Shown: positions 26,482 to 35,040, counted from the stretch's first letter. The stretch is 64,000 nt of DNA from Sphingobacterium populi (GCF_001586775.1 NZ_LQXS01000001.1:868001-932000); one strand, 5' to 3'. Notes: generated from the sequence alone by a model not told the origin. Numbers and translations are program-made.

Positions 26482-27360
26482 ATGAAATTTGGCAGCGTTA
26501 CAGACCCATCATCCGTCGATTTTACTTTACCGGAAACACACTCAAAAACGTTAGAATTATTAAAAGCGCATCAATCTGATGAACCTTTCAAGGTATATGT
26601 GGGCTGTGCGAAGTGGAATAAAAAAGACTTGAAAGGCTTTTATCCACGCGGTACCAAAGATGAGTTGGCATACTATGCTACTAAATTTAATTCTATAGAG
26701 TTAAATGCTACTTTTTATAATGCGCCTTCAAAGGAACAAGTACTGACATGGAAAAACAAGACCGGTAGCAACTTTAAGTTCTTCCCAAAGATTCCCCAAT
26801 CTATTAGCCATTACTCACGATTACTTAATACTGATGAAAAGGTGAAAGCCTTTGTAGATGCCACTGTATTATTCGAGGAGAAACTAGGCATGGCTTTCCT
26901 ACAAATGCACGAGAACTATAAGCCGAAAGACTTTGCACGACTGGAGGAATTTCTCAAGACCTTTCCTAAAGGATATCCTTTAGGAGTTGAAGTGCGCAAT
27001 GAAAGCTGGTTTACGGACCAAGAAGTAGCAGAGCGCTTCTACGAATTGCTAGAAAAAACAGGTAAAACCAATATTTTGGTGGATACAGCTGGACGTAGAG
27101 ATTTATTGCATATGCGACTTACAACTCCTGTATCATTCGTTCGCTATGTAGGAGCCAATGCTCCTTCTGATTATACTCGACTGGAAGACTGGGTATTACG
27201 TATTGGAGAGTGGCGAAAAGCAGGTTTGCAAGAATTGTATTTTTTTATTCATCAGAACATGGAAGAAGAATCTCCACTCCTCGCCGATCATTTCATCAAG
27301 AAAATGAACAGTGCATTGGGTTTGAACTTAAAATCGCCCAATGACGACAAGCTTTTTTAA
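26482..27360 (+). CDS. DUF72 family protein (YecE-like TIM barrel)
   Basis: A 292-residue protein of the DUF72 family, which adopts a TIM-barrel fold but has no firm biochemical role. Characteristic pieces are VYVGCAKWNKKDLKGFYP, FNSIELNATFYNAPSKEQVLTW, FFPKIPQSISHYSRL, LGVEVRNESWF, and FVRYVGANAPSDYTRLEDW. ATG at 26482 is preferred to a TTG six bases upstream. It is divergent from guaA, with an 83-base promoter gap. Confidence 0.88.
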   Translation: MKFGSVTDPSSVDFTLPETHSKTLELLKAHQSDEPFKVYVGCAKWNKKDLKGFYPRGTKDELAYYATKFNSIELNATFYNAPSKEQVLTWKNKTGSNFKFFPKIPQSISHYSRLLNTDEKVKAFVDATVLFEEKLGMAFLQMHENYKPKDFARLEEFLKTFPKGYPLGVEVRNESWFTDQEVAERFYELLEKTGKTNILVDTAGRRDLLHMRLTTPVSFVRYVGANAPSDYTRLEDWVLRIGEWRKAGLQELYFFIHQNMEEESPLLADHFIKKMNSALGLNLKSPNDDKLF

Positions 27361-27541
27361 AATTTATTTGGATATAATCTATTAGTCTACTAGATTTGTA
27401 GAGTATTCAGAATTGCAAGTAGCAATACCAACCGAGTAACTGGAACCGCGGTGGTTTTTACAATACGGGATTCATTCCAAAAAATGAGTAGAAATTACCA
27501 TTCTGAGTACAATGTATGGTTTTACCAAAAAGATTGTATTT

Positions 27542-27811
27542 ATGCAGACACCACAGAAACTTTACCAGCATTTGCTACAAAACTTTGACAGCTACACAAT
27601 CAAAGAGCTCATTGATTTGAATAACGACCTTATCCTCAATGCATCTTGGGGCACTCAAAAGTCAACATTCAGAACCGCAGTACTAAGCAGTCTTGCGCGC
27701 AAAGGCGTAAACCTATCGCATATCACCTCGCACGATGATGGATTCACCACCATCCAACTCGTACCGGTCGAGTTGGATGAGGATAATGCATTGGTTCCCC
27801 TAGCCTGCTGA
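27542..27811 (+). CDS. Hypothetical protein (89 aa)
   Basis: A small soluble protein with no signal or membrane segment. It begins MQTPQKLYQHLLQ; an in-frame ATG at 27512 would add ten residues. The C-terminal half has a Thr- and acid-rich stretch (TTIQLVPVELDEDNALV). I recognise no family. It converges with the DUF2891 gene, with ten bases between stops, and this tight packing is the main argument that it is a real gene. Confidence 0.55.
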   Translation: MQTPQKLYQHLLQNFDSYTIKELIDLNNDLILNASWGTQKSTFRTAVLSSLARKGVNLSHITSHDDGFTTIQLVPVELDEDNALVPLAC

Positions 27812-27821
27812 ACAATAGATA

Positions 27822-28955
27822 CTATTGGTTTGTGATGGCGTACAATGCAAAAGTGCCAAGCCAGTGCGAACCCATATAATCATCTTCCTTCGTTAGATTA
27901 GGCAAAGTGAAAGATAAGTGTTCGTCTGCAATCTTGCGCAGATGAGTTAATGCAGGAATTTTATCTGCTATCCCATATAAGCATGCAGCGCGACTGTAAT
28001 TCAAGCCATCGAGATGCACTAATTGACCGTCACTACGATCTTTTACGATAGCGGGTTCTAGCTGAAAATCTCTTGCATACATCTGCGGAAGAAATTCTTG
28101 AAGCCAATTGGCATAAGCTTTATCGTTTAAAACTTTACTCATAAGATAAGCTTCTTCTAAGCAAGGCGATAAGAAATCCGAGCCACTCGGCTCGTACGAG
28201 AAGTCGCATTTTTTATCATTTTGGTAAAGTCGTATCGCATGCTCGGCAATAGCTTCGGCAAGCTGCTGATCTTTGACAGTCAGAGCATAGTCGTACATGA
28301 GCGAGAGCCCAAAAGCCGTATTATCATGTTTTCCGCTGCGTATCGGATACACTAATTTAGGCAGATAGTCCATTAATTTGCTACGCAAAAGCGCGACCAA
28401 TGGTTTTAATGATTCGCTCCACCTTTTGGCATCCGGATCTTCCCAGGTTATCAGTTCCTCTTGTAATTTGAACAACCAAGCCCAACCATAAGTGCGCTCA
28501 AAAGACAAGTTGTTTTTATCTTCAAAGAATGATTTTTCAATAGCGCCATTCTGATCCGTAATCATTTTGTTCAGTGTGCTGCGCACTGCGCCATCATGAT
28601 CCAAGCTATCAAAAGCCTTCATTAATTTAATGATAGACCAGTAGCCATGTACAGATGAGTGCCAATCGTAGCAACCATAGAAAATCGGTCGTAGTACGCG
28701 CGGCGGTTTTAGATCGGCGTCGCTACCGATCGATTGTCCTAATTTATTAGGATACTCCACAGTGATACAATGCACTGGCATATCAAAGATTGTTTTGGCT
28801 TGTGCAGCACTTAATTCAAACTTTGACTCACCTGCCGTGAGGTCAGCGACATCATGGCTTTTCGTTGTATCGTTTTGGCAGGCGGAAAGAAATATCATAA
28901 AAGATATAGACAGCAACGAATGGACAAGACGTTTACACTGGAAGGACGAAAACAT
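27822..28955 (-). CDS. DUF2891 family lipoprotein
   Basis: A 377-residue predicted lipoprotein with a signal ending IFLSACQ. The mature part matches the DUF2891 family: an all-helical, probably toroidal fold with YGCYDWHSSVHGYWSI, ERTYGWAWLFKLQEEL, RSGKHDNTAFGLSLMYDYA and LDGLNYSRAACLYGIA. Such helical toroids resemble six-hairpin glycosidases, but catalysis has not been established to my knowledge. The gene stands alone between a small hypothetical gene and the histidine kinase. Confidence 0.85.
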   Translation of the reverse strand: MFSSFQCKRLVHSLLSISFMIFLSACQNDTTKSHDVADLTAGESKFELSAAQAKTIFDMPVHCITVEYPNKLGQSIGSDADLKPPRVLRPIFYGCYDWHSSVHGYWSIIKLMKAFDSLDHDGAVRSTLNKMITDQNGAIEKSFFEDKNNLSFERTYGWAWLFKLQEELITWEDPDAKRWSESLKPLVALLRSKLMDYLPKLVYPIRSGKHDNTAFGLSLMYDYALTVKDQQLAEAIAEHAIRLYQNDKKCDFSYEPSGSDFLSPCLEEAYLMSKVLNDKAYANWLQEFLPQMYARDFQLEPAIVKDRSDGQLVHLDGLNYSRAACLYGIADKIPALTHLRKIADEHLSFTLPNLTKEDDYMGSHWLGTFALYAITNQ

Positions 28956-29170
28956 ATATTAGTAGTATATCAAGGACGTTAAAGAATAGGCTAAAGATAG
29001 CAATTTTGCATCTTATGCAGTCACCAATGGCTTCGATTTTTTAGGAAGGAAAATTTTCAAGGCACTAAAACGAAATATTGCTATTCATAAAATAAATATC
29101 AGATCAATAAAACTTTTTTACTATTAATCGCATTTATAGTTTACAAAAGCCTAAGCATCTTTGCATCTAA

Positions 29171-31009
29171 ATGAGTCACAGAAATATAGATTCGCAACAA
29201 CTACTGAGCATATTGTGCCAGTCGAGCCAACCGGTAGCGGTTTATACAGGTGAAGATATTCTTATAGAGTTCGCCAACCACGCGATGCTCACGGTATGGG
29301 GCGAAGATAAGAACGTCATTGGCAAAACCATTGCAGAAGTGCTTCCAAAAATTACTGACGAATCATGTTCTGCTATCATGCGTCGTGTGTGGGATTCGGG
29401 GATAGAATATATTGCTGAAGGCATTACCGCTGATTTGGTTATAGACTGTGAGTTACAACGGTTTTATTTTGATCATCAATTTCAAGCAATCAAGAATGAG
29501 TATGGCGATATATATGCTATTTTACATACCGCGCTCGATGTTACTGACAAGGTAAAGAGTAAGATTGAAGCACACCATCAAGCGACATTATTCCGCGAGT
29601 TAGTTCAACAAGCACCCGTAGCCATAACAGTGTTATACGGCGAAAAATTGATCATAGATATTGTTAACCCTAAGATGTTGGAAATCTGGGGAAAAGACAA
29701 TCAAATCATCGGAATGCCGATCGCAGATGCCATACCCGAATTAGACGGACAACCATTTGTCGACATATTACTAAATGTATTACATTCTGGAATTCCATAC
29801 TATGGCAGAGAAAATTGGATTCAACTTGAACGAAATGGAAAGATATCGGAAGGTTATTTCAATTTTGACTGTAAGCCTTTTAAAAATGGCGACGGCGAAG
29901 TCATTGGTGTGCTACAAGTGGTCACGGAGGTGACTGATCATGTCATGTCACGTCTTGAAATACAACAAACCAAAACCATGATGGACATGGCCATTACCGC
30001 TGCCAATCTTGGCACTTGGCAAATGGAACTTCAAACGAAAACAATAGTTCACAATGAGTCTTTGCTCAGAATATTGGGTTATCATCAAGCTCCACCGATG
30101 ACTTTCGAAATGGTGATGAATCAAGTTAGCCCATATTACCGTGCAAAACTGTATCATTCTATGGAACAGGCACTAAAAAATAGGTCAAAATTTGACATCA
30201 TCTATTCCCTGAAACGCTTTGACGATGCAGAATTGATCTGGATAAGAGCATTTGGCAAAATTTCAGACAGTTCGGAACAATTAGAAACATTTTCAGGTTT
30301 TATAATGGATATAACTGAAACCGTCAAAGACGAGCAACGCAAAAATGACTTCATCGGTATGGTAAGTCACGAGTTAAAAACACCGCTTACATCAATATAT
30401 AGCTATGCGCAACTTCTGAGTCGGCACGCCGATAGAAAACATGATGAATATGTAAGTAAAATCGCTGGAGCTGCAGTAATGCAGTTATCTAAAATGACAG
30501 CTATGATTAACGGATTTCTTAACTTTTCACGCTTCGAATCTGGAAAAATAACATTAGATCGCTCCGTGTTTGACATTACCGATCTCATACATGAAATCTT
30601 GGAAGAACATCAAATAACTTCTAGCACGCATCAAATTATTTTTGACAATAGTGTAAAGTGTAAAATAAATGCAGATCGTATAAAAATTGGAATCGTTATT
30701 TCTAATTTATTTAACAATGCAATTAAGTATTCCCACAAAGGAAGCGCAATTACAGTAAAATGCAAGCAGATTGGAGACCGAATAGAATTATGCGTAATCG
30801 ACACAGGAATCGGTATATCTGAAGATCATATAGACAAGATATTTGACCGATTTTATCGCGTTCGCTCCGAATTCGTCTCTGGATTTGGTATTGGCTTATA
30901 TTTAAGCTCAGAGATCGTTCATAGCCATCAGGGCAAAATATGGGCTATAAGTACACTTGGAAAAGGCTCGTCTTTTTTTATCAATATGCCTACCTCATTA
31001 ACCACATAG
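29171..31009 (+). CDS. Three-PAS sensor histidine kinase
   Basis: A 612-residue cytoplasmic-looking sensor kinase without a signal peptide or membrane segment. PAS 1 covers roughly residues 10-125 (IEFANHAMLTVWGEDKNVIG), PAS 2 about 135-260 (IVNPKMLEIWGKDNQIIG, very similar to PAS 1), and PAS 3 about 265-385 (ILGYHQAPPMTFEMV). HisKA follows with the phospho-acceptor in FIGMVSHELKTPLTSI near residue 399. HATPase_c has the N box NLFNNAIKYS, G1 DTGIGISEDHIDKIF and G2 GFGIGLYLSSEIV. No response regulator with an intact receiver is adjacent; the next gene is a receiver-like protein lacking the phosphorylation site. Confidence 0.92.
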   Translation: MSHRNIDSQQLLSILCQSSQPVAVYTGEDILIEFANHAMLTVWGEDKNVIGKTIAEVLPKITDESCSAIMRRVWDSGIEYIAEGITADLVIDCELQRFYFDHQFQAIKNEYGDIYAILHTALDVTDKVKSKIEAHHQATLFRELVQQAPVAITVLYGEKLIIDIVNPKMLEIWGKDNQIIGMPIADAIPELDGQPFVDILLNVLHSGIPYYGRENWIQLERNGKISEGYFNFDCKPFKNGDGEVIGVLQVVTEVTDHVMSRLEIQQTKTMMDMAITAANLGTWQMELQTKTIVHNESLLRILGYHQAPPMTFEMVMNQVSPYYRAKLYHSMEQALKNRSKFDIIYSLKRFDDAELIWIRAFGKISDSSEQLETFSGFIMDITETVKDEQRKNDFIGMVSHELKTPLTSIYSYAQLLSRHADRKHDEYVSKIAGAAVMQLSKMTAMINGFLNFSRFESGKITLDRSVFDITDLIHEILEEHQITSSTHQIIFDNSVKCKINADRIKIGIVISNLFNNAIKYSHKGSAITVKCKQIGDRIELCVIDTGIGISEDHIDKIFDRFYRVRSEFVSGFGIGLYLSSEIVHSHQGKIWAISTLGKGSSFFINMPTSLTT

Positions 31010-31192
31010 ATAACTGAATATCAAATAACAACTAGGCTGACACTATTTTTATCTCTGATAGATGTTTAACTATAGAATTGTTATCATTATAACGCAAATA
31101 TCAAATAACAAAAATTTGGTATTTTGATATTATATCAATAACATTACAAATAAATAGGTTCGCATCTTCCTAACAATATAATACTAAAATCG

Positions 31193-31624
31193 ATGAAAAT
31201 ATTATTTGCCGACGCCAGCAGCCTACAGCGTTACAGTACCATTCTAGTGGCCAAAGAATGTATTGCAGATATTATCACGTATGAGACGGATACGCTATCT
31301 GAAGTAAATGCTATTATTCAAAAGCAAAACATCGCTTTTTTATTCATCCATACCAACTTGCTTGGCAACGAGACAGCTCATCGATTGCAATACATACGTG
31401 CTGTGAATGAAAAAATCAAAATGATTTTGATTTTTAGCAACGAACAAGAACTTACAAAATCTGCACATATCTCTTCCTATGTTGATGGCGTATTCTTTTT
31501 GGAAGATAGCTTTGAAAATGCTAAAAACTATATTAATAAAATACTAAATGAGAGCTGCGATACAGGAAAAACGCCGTATGTGCCAACCTATAATACATAT
31601 ACTTACGTAGAAACAAACAAATAG
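31193..31624 (+). CDS. Pseudo-receiver (response-regulator-like) protein
   Basis: A 143-residue protein that follows the CheY-like pattern but lacks key residues. KILFADASS matches strand 1 with only one of the acidic pair. FLFIHTNLLG matches the strand 3 phosphorylation site with His in place of Asp. MILIFSNEQEL matches strand 4, with the Ser/Thr position kept. GVFFLEDSFENA matches the loop that normally holds the conserved Lys. A Tyr/Thr-rich tail replaces any output domain. It lies 183 bases downstream of the kinase gene on the same strand. The receiver assignment is my own pattern match and moderately sure. Confidence 0.6.
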   Translation: MKILFADASSLQRYSTILVAKECIADIITYETDTLSEVNAIIQKQNIAFLFIHTNLLGNETAHRLQYIRAVNEKIKMILIFSNEQELTKSAHISSYVDGVFFLEDSFENAKNYINKILNESCDTGKTPYVPTYNTYTYVETNK

Positions 31625-31948
31625 ACTTGCAACTAAAACATAGCTACTATCATCACTATCGAATTGGGTAAACTTATTGCTGTTACTTGTGCGGCTAACT
31701 CATAGCTTTAGCACAAAATTATCGTACGTCAAGAAAAAAGGCCTCTTAATTTTTTTTTACTGATAGCATAATATTGTTATTTATCGCTTTGCTACTGACA
31801 AAATCATGTTAAAAAATGGTTTGCTACGTTGTGCCCTGCCCTTTATCATAAATCAATAAATAACTTGCGATCGCCGTATCTACGAGGCATTATCAAAATA
31901 ATAATGCAACTACTACTTACGTAAAAACATATTAGCACTTCATCTTCT
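31625..31948. other. Intergenic region, 324 bases
   Basis: AT-rich stretch between the pseudo-receiver gene and the 58-residue gene. I find no reading frame, tRNA or clear promoter; a GGCCTCTTAA segment followed by nine T residues near 31740 is suggestive of termination but forms no convincing stem. Confidence 0.4.
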
Positions 31949-32125
31949 ATGAAAGATTTTCTTAGCACCCAAAAAAAACAAAAATATATTGCTCCCGTAA
32001 TTGAAGTAGATGCAATTCCGATCGAACACTGGATTCATACTGAAATGAATGAGACAGAGCCAACTAAAACAGTGGCAAAGGATGAAAACAAGACAACGGA
32101 AATAAACCCTGAGAAGGATTGGTAG
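31949..32125 (+). CDS. Small peptide gene (58 aa) with QKYIAPVIEV motif
   Basis: An ATG-initiated frame of 58 codons. It begins MKDFLSTQKKQKYIAPVIEV, continues with IPIEHWIHTEMNE, and ends in an acidic, Lys/Thr-rich tail finishing PEKDW. A short basic start, then K-Y-x-x-P-x-I-E-V, then a polar tail ending in Trp, is a layout I associate with small unannotated Bacteroidota peptides. No modifying enzyme is adjacent, so I do not call it a RiPP precursor. It stands between the pseudo-receiver gene and tRNA-Ser. Existence is likely; function is unknown. Confidence 0.55.
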   Translation: MKDFLSTQKKQKYIAPVIEVDAIPIEHWIHTEMNETEPTKTVAKDENKTTEINPEKDW

Positions 32126-32247
32126 CTAACAAATCCTAGTAGTCATGCTGTACAGCTAGGAAAAAGATATCATCTTTTTCCGAAAGCATTCGACACTAGA
32201 AACGGGTTGAAAATAAAAAATCTCATCGAAATGATGAGATTTTCCTG

Positions 32248-32332
32248 CGGAGAGTGAGGGATTCGAACCCCCGGACCTGTGACAGTCAACAGTTTTCAAG
32301 ACTGCCGCATTCGACCACTCTGCCAACTCTCC
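32248..32332 (-). tRNA. tRNA-Ser (anticodon UGA)
   Basis: An 85-base type II tRNA on the minus strand. Acceptor stem GGAGAGT/ACTCTCC with discriminator G, D-arm with GGCAGAGTGGTCGAATGC, anticodon loop CTTGAAA giving UGA, a long variable arm (about TTGACTGTCACAGG), and T-arm GGGGGTTCGAATCCC. The CCA end is not encoded. It reads serine codons UCA and UCG. Confidence 0.95.
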
Positions 32333-32542
32333 GCTGCAAAGGTAGAAAATTACGATACAGCTCCAAAACATATTTTTTACATCGCTGAAAATGAATCAAA
32401 TGTATTTACCGACACCTTCAAACGAACACCATTTCGCCCTATAAGGCGCGTCGGTAGTACATTATTTTCTGAGAAACACATCCTTTTTCAGCAATTTCAT
32501 TGGTTGTACGTGCATTTAAAAAGATGTAATTTCGTACCCCGT

Positions 32543-33391
32543 ATGCCAGCACCACGCAGAACCAGAAAACAACATGTCGTTTCGACCAAGAAAGAACGAT
32601 TACCTTATCTTCTCTGGAGTATTCTGATTCCGCTGATATTGATTTTATTGATTGGAGCTTGGCACTATCGTACGGGTATTATCTATTATCTCAAGACGGT
32701 AATTAGCACAGCCCCAGTTGATGAGGGAAGTAATAAAAAACACGATGCGCGAAATATTTTTTTAATGTCGCAACATCAGGATTATACTTTTGGTATTGAC
32801 ATTAGTCATTATCAAGGTCGAATAATGTGGGATAGCATTCGTACGATCAACGATAGGTTTCCGCTGGATTTTATATTCATCAGAGCTACCATGGGCGAGC
32901 AAGGCAAAGATCGTGAATTCAAAAACAACTGGCTAGGTGCCAGTGCACAATCCAAGATCAAAGGAGCCTATCATTACTACAGACCAAACGAAAACTCTAT
33001 AAAGCAAGCGAAGAATTTTATTCGACAAGTCACTTTGCAGCCTGGCGATCTGCCGCCAGTCTTAGATATCGAAGAACTACCACGCAATCAATCGTTATCA
33101 AATCTTCAAAAAGGATTAAAACGCTGGCTGACGGAAGTAGAAAAGCACTACAACGTAAAACCTATATTGTATTCGGGCGATAGCTATTATACTGACTTTT
33201 TGGAGAGAGAATTTTCAGACTATGTGCTGTGGATTGCCAACTACAATTTTTGGGTGGAATCACCCAAAAAACATTGGGATTTTTGGCAATTTTCAGAAAA
33301 AGGTAGCGTCAATGGCATTGCTACTTCAGTTGATCTAAATATGTTTAAAGGTAGTATTGAGCAATTAGAACAGCTTTGTCTGCCGTTCTAA
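32543..33391 (+). CDS. Glycoside hydrolase family 25 lysozyme, membrane-anchored
   Basis: A 282-residue muramidase. ATG at 32543 (MPAPRRTRKQH) is used because the open frame upstream runs through the antisense of tRNA-Ser. A basic cytoplasmic start is followed by one membrane helix near residues 24-42 (LLWSILIPLILILLIGAW), which may be an anchor or uncleaved signal. The GH25 domain has FGIDISHYQGRIMWDSI, FIFIRATMG, KGAYHYYRP, catalytic LDIEEL, ILYSGDSYYTDFL, and the closing WDFWQFSEKG. Expected activity is cleavage of the beta-1,4 MurNAc-GlcNAc bond in peptidoglycan. Confidence 0.92.
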   Translation: MPAPRRTRKQHVVSTKKERLPYLLWSILIPLILILLIGAWHYRTGIIYYLKTVISTAPVDEGSNKKHDARNIFLMSQHQDYTFGIDISHYQGRIMWDSIRTINDRFPLDFIFIRATMGEQGKDREFKNNWLGASAQSKIKGAYHYYRPNENSIKQAKNFIRQVTLQPGDLPPVLDIEELPRNQSLSNLQKGLKRWLTEVEKHYNVKPILYSGDSYYTDFLEREFSDYVLWIANYNFWVESPKKHWDFWQFSEKGSVNGIATSVDLNMFKGSIEQLEQLCLPF

Positions 33392-33401
33392 ATATTTTAA
33401 T

Positions 33402-33409
33402 TAATTTTG
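33402..33409 (+). promoter_or_regulatory. Putative -7 element (TAATTTTG) for the CDF transporter gene
   Basis: Perfect TAnnTTTG match 16 bases before the ATG. A TTTG at 33375-33378, 23 bases upstream, could serve as a slightly distant -33 element. Confidence 0.45.
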
Positions 33410-33425
33410 GCGTAAATCACCACTA

Positions 33426-34406
33426 ATGTCAAAGGAAAAAAGGCTTATTTTACTATCATTATTCACCGGTATAGCACTTATGCTAGTGAAATTTATGGCC
33501 TATTTCATAACTGAATCTAATGCCATTTTTTCAGATGCAGCAGAAAGCATTGTTAATGTCGTAGCTTCATCCTTTGCGTTTTACAGCATCTATCTTTCTG
33601 CTCGTCCAAAAGACGAAAATCATCCGTACGGGCACGGAAAAGTAGAATTCTTTTCCATCTTTGTTGAAGGTGGGCTCATCTTTATCGCAGGTTCGATTAT
33701 ACTAATAAAATCTTTCTACGCGCTAATTGTTCCAAATGCAGTTAGCAATATTATGGAAGGTTTTTGGTTAATTCTTTCTACGGCAATAGTCAATTTTGGT
33801 GTTGGAGAATATTTGAAAAGACGAGGTGCTACCCTACGCTCGATGACAATAGAAGCCGATGGCAAACATTTGCAGATCGATGCCATTAGTTCTTTGGGAC
33901 TGATCGCAGGTCTTTACTTGATAAAGATCACGCAGATGCAGTGGATCGATACCGCACTTTCTGCTGGCTTAGGAAGTTATATTTTGTGGAGCGGATATAA
34001 GATGCTACGCAAATCCATCAGTGGTTTGATGGATGAGTCGGACGTGGCCGTTGTGCAAGAAGTAGTAGATGTGTTGAACAGTAAGCGCCAAGCAGATTGG
34101 ATTGATGTACACAATATGCGTATTCAACGGTATGGCCAAGAATTGCATATGGATTGTCATCTTACAATGCCAAAATATTACACGTTGACCAAGGTGCACG
34201 ATGTTATTTCTGATTTTGAACAAAGTCTTAATGAGGGATTAGATATGCCAACGGAGCTTTTTATACATGCTGACCCGTGCATGCCGCAGTGCTGTCACTA
34301 TTGTAATGTGAAAGATTGTCCGATTCGTGCCGAGGAGTACACGAAACATATAGCGTGGACTCCCGTGAATTTGCCCAAGAACATGAAGCATTTTAGGGAT
34401 AGCTAA
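33426..34406 (+). CDS. Cation diffusion facilitator metal transporter with Cys-rich tail
   Basis: A 326-residue CDF family exporter, probably for Zn(II) or a similar divalent metal in exchange for protons. Six membrane helices are expected. The metal site is visible as AIFSDAAESIVNV on helix 2 and DGKHLQIDAISSLG on helix 5 (Asp residues in place of the usual HxxxD/DxxxD mix), and NHPYGHGKVEFF is the helix 2-3 signature. The cytoplasmic domain follows. The C-terminus carries HADPCMPQCCHYCNVKDC, a cluster of six cysteines that could bind metal. The metal specificity is not certain from sequence. Confidence 0.9.
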   Translation: MSKEKRLILLSLFTGIALMLVKFMAYFITESNAIFSDAAESIVNVVASSFAFYSIYLSARPKDENHPYGHGKVEFFSIFVEGGLIFIAGSIILIKSFYALIVPNAVSNIMEGFWLILSTAIVNFGVGEYLKRRGATLRSMTIEADGKHLQIDAISSLGLIAGLYLIKITQMQWIDTALSAGLGSYILWSGYKMLRKSISGLMDESDVAVVQEVVDVLNSKRQADWIDVHNMRIQRYGQELHMDCHLTMPKYYTLTKVHDVISDFEQSLNEGLDMPTELFIHADPCMPQCCHYCNVKDCPIRAEEYTKHIAWTPVNLPKNMKHFRDS

Positions 34407-34431
34407 ATACGCTTTTTCAGAAAAATTTTCT

Positions 34432-34439
34432 TATTTTTG
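34432..34439 (+). promoter_or_regulatory. Putative -7 promoter element (TATTTTTG) for ssrA
   Basis: Perfect TAnnTTTG match 33 bases before the mature tmRNA 5' end, which fits a short 5' precursor removed by RNase P. Confidence 0.5.
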
Positions 34440-34472
34440 TATCCTCGTAATTATTGCGAATCTTTACTATTT

Positions 34473-34838
34473 GGGGTCGACCGGAATTGACAGGATAGCG
34501 ATGGTTATGTAAGCATGCAGTGCATTGTGAGTATAGCACTATAATCTGAACTTTCAACTTTACAACTGGCGAAGAAAACTACGCCTTAGCTGCTTAAGTT
34601 AGACTTAACATAGCTATTTGTCTCGTTAGACCTTGTTCTACCGTCTAACATTAGAGGCATCGAACTGTAGAACTGGTTCATGTGATGTTGCTAAGCATGA
34701 ATAAGAAAAAGCAAATAAGGAATGTGGTATAGGTAAGCGACTCACCTTTCAGATTCCCGACAACTAAAGAGAAGCTAAGCATGTAGAAAGCGTAGATCAT
34801 ACTATGTTTGGACGAGGGTTCGAATCCCTCCGGCTCCA
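34473..34838 (+). ncRNA. ssrA: Transfer-messenger RNA (tmRNA)
   Basis: A 366-base tmRNA that rescues stalled ribosomes and tags the nascent chain. The 5' end GGGGTCGACCGGAATTGACA pairs with the 3' CGGCTCC to form the acceptor stem (two G-U pairs). The T-arm is GAGGGTTCGAATCCCTC. The tag frame at 34568-34597 reads GGC GAA GAA AAC TAC GCC TTA GCT GCT TAA, giving GEENYALAA, the Bacteroidota-type ending. The terminal CCA is not encoded. A terminator follows immediately. Confidence 0.95.
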
Positions 34839-34843
34839 CAAAA
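34823..34843 (+). repeat. 21-base direct repeat, copy 1, at the tmRNA 3' end
   Basis: AATCCCTCCGGCTCCACAAAA covers the T-arm 3' strand, acceptor strand and first bases past the tmRNA. An identical copy lies 132 bases downstream at 34955-34975. tmRNA 3' ends are frequent integration sites, so this pair resembles att repeats. Confidence 0.75.
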
Positions 34844-34844
34844 T

Positions 34845-34870
34845 AAAAGCTCAACGAAAGTTGGGCTTTT
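34845..34870 (+). terminator. Rho-independent terminator after ssrA
   Basis: AAAAGCTCAAC pairs with GTTGGGCTTTT (one G-U) across a GAAA tetraloop and is followed by GTTTTG. It starts seven bases past the tmRNA 3' end. Confidence 0.8.
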
Positions 34871-34954
34871 GTTTTGTGCGGAGGTGATGAAACGCCGATA
34901 AGAGGGTTCGAACAATTTCTTTGCGGGTTGAGCAGGGAGATTTCGGGGCGCAAA

Positions 34955-34975
34955 AATCCCTCCGGCTCCACAAAA
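34955..34975 (+). repeat. 21-base direct repeat, copy 2, tmRNA 3' remnant
   Basis: Exact copy of 34823-34843 without the upstream T-loop. A further partial T-arm copy, GAGGGTTCGAA, sits between the two at 34902-34912 and matches 34814-34824. Confidence 0.75.
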
Positions 34976-35005
34976 CGACTTGAAAAATTATTGTTTGCAA
35001 GTTTT

Positions 35006-35040
35006 AACGCCCAAAATTACACCCTATAATTTTGGGCGTT
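35006..35040. terminator. Terminator hairpin between ssrA region and PepSY gene
   Basis: AACGCCCAAAATTA pairs with TAATTTTGGGCGTT around a seven-base loop, followed on the plus strand by TATTTTTTCT. It could stop read-through from the left and also serve the convergent PepSY gene, although the T-run is weaker on that strand. Confidence 0.7.

Noticed and set aside
31949..32125. Calling the 58-residue peptide a RiPP precursor
   Set aside because: No radical SAM, lanthipeptide, lasso, protease or exporter gene is adjacent, so modification is unsupported.
32156..32371. 71-codon minus-strand frame containing ELAEWSNAAVLKTVDC
   Set aside because: It is a translation through tRNA-Ser(UGA), not a protein.
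32279..32542. 88-codon N-terminal extension of the GH25 lysozyme frame
   Set aside because: It runs through the antisense of tRNA-Ser and has no family similarity; ATG at 32543 gives a normal anchor and domain.
34678..34971. 97-codon minus-strand frame containing VEPEGFEPSSKH
   Set aside because: It is the antisense of the tmRNA and its repeat; this VEPEGFEPS-type string is a well-known false protein from structural RNA ends.
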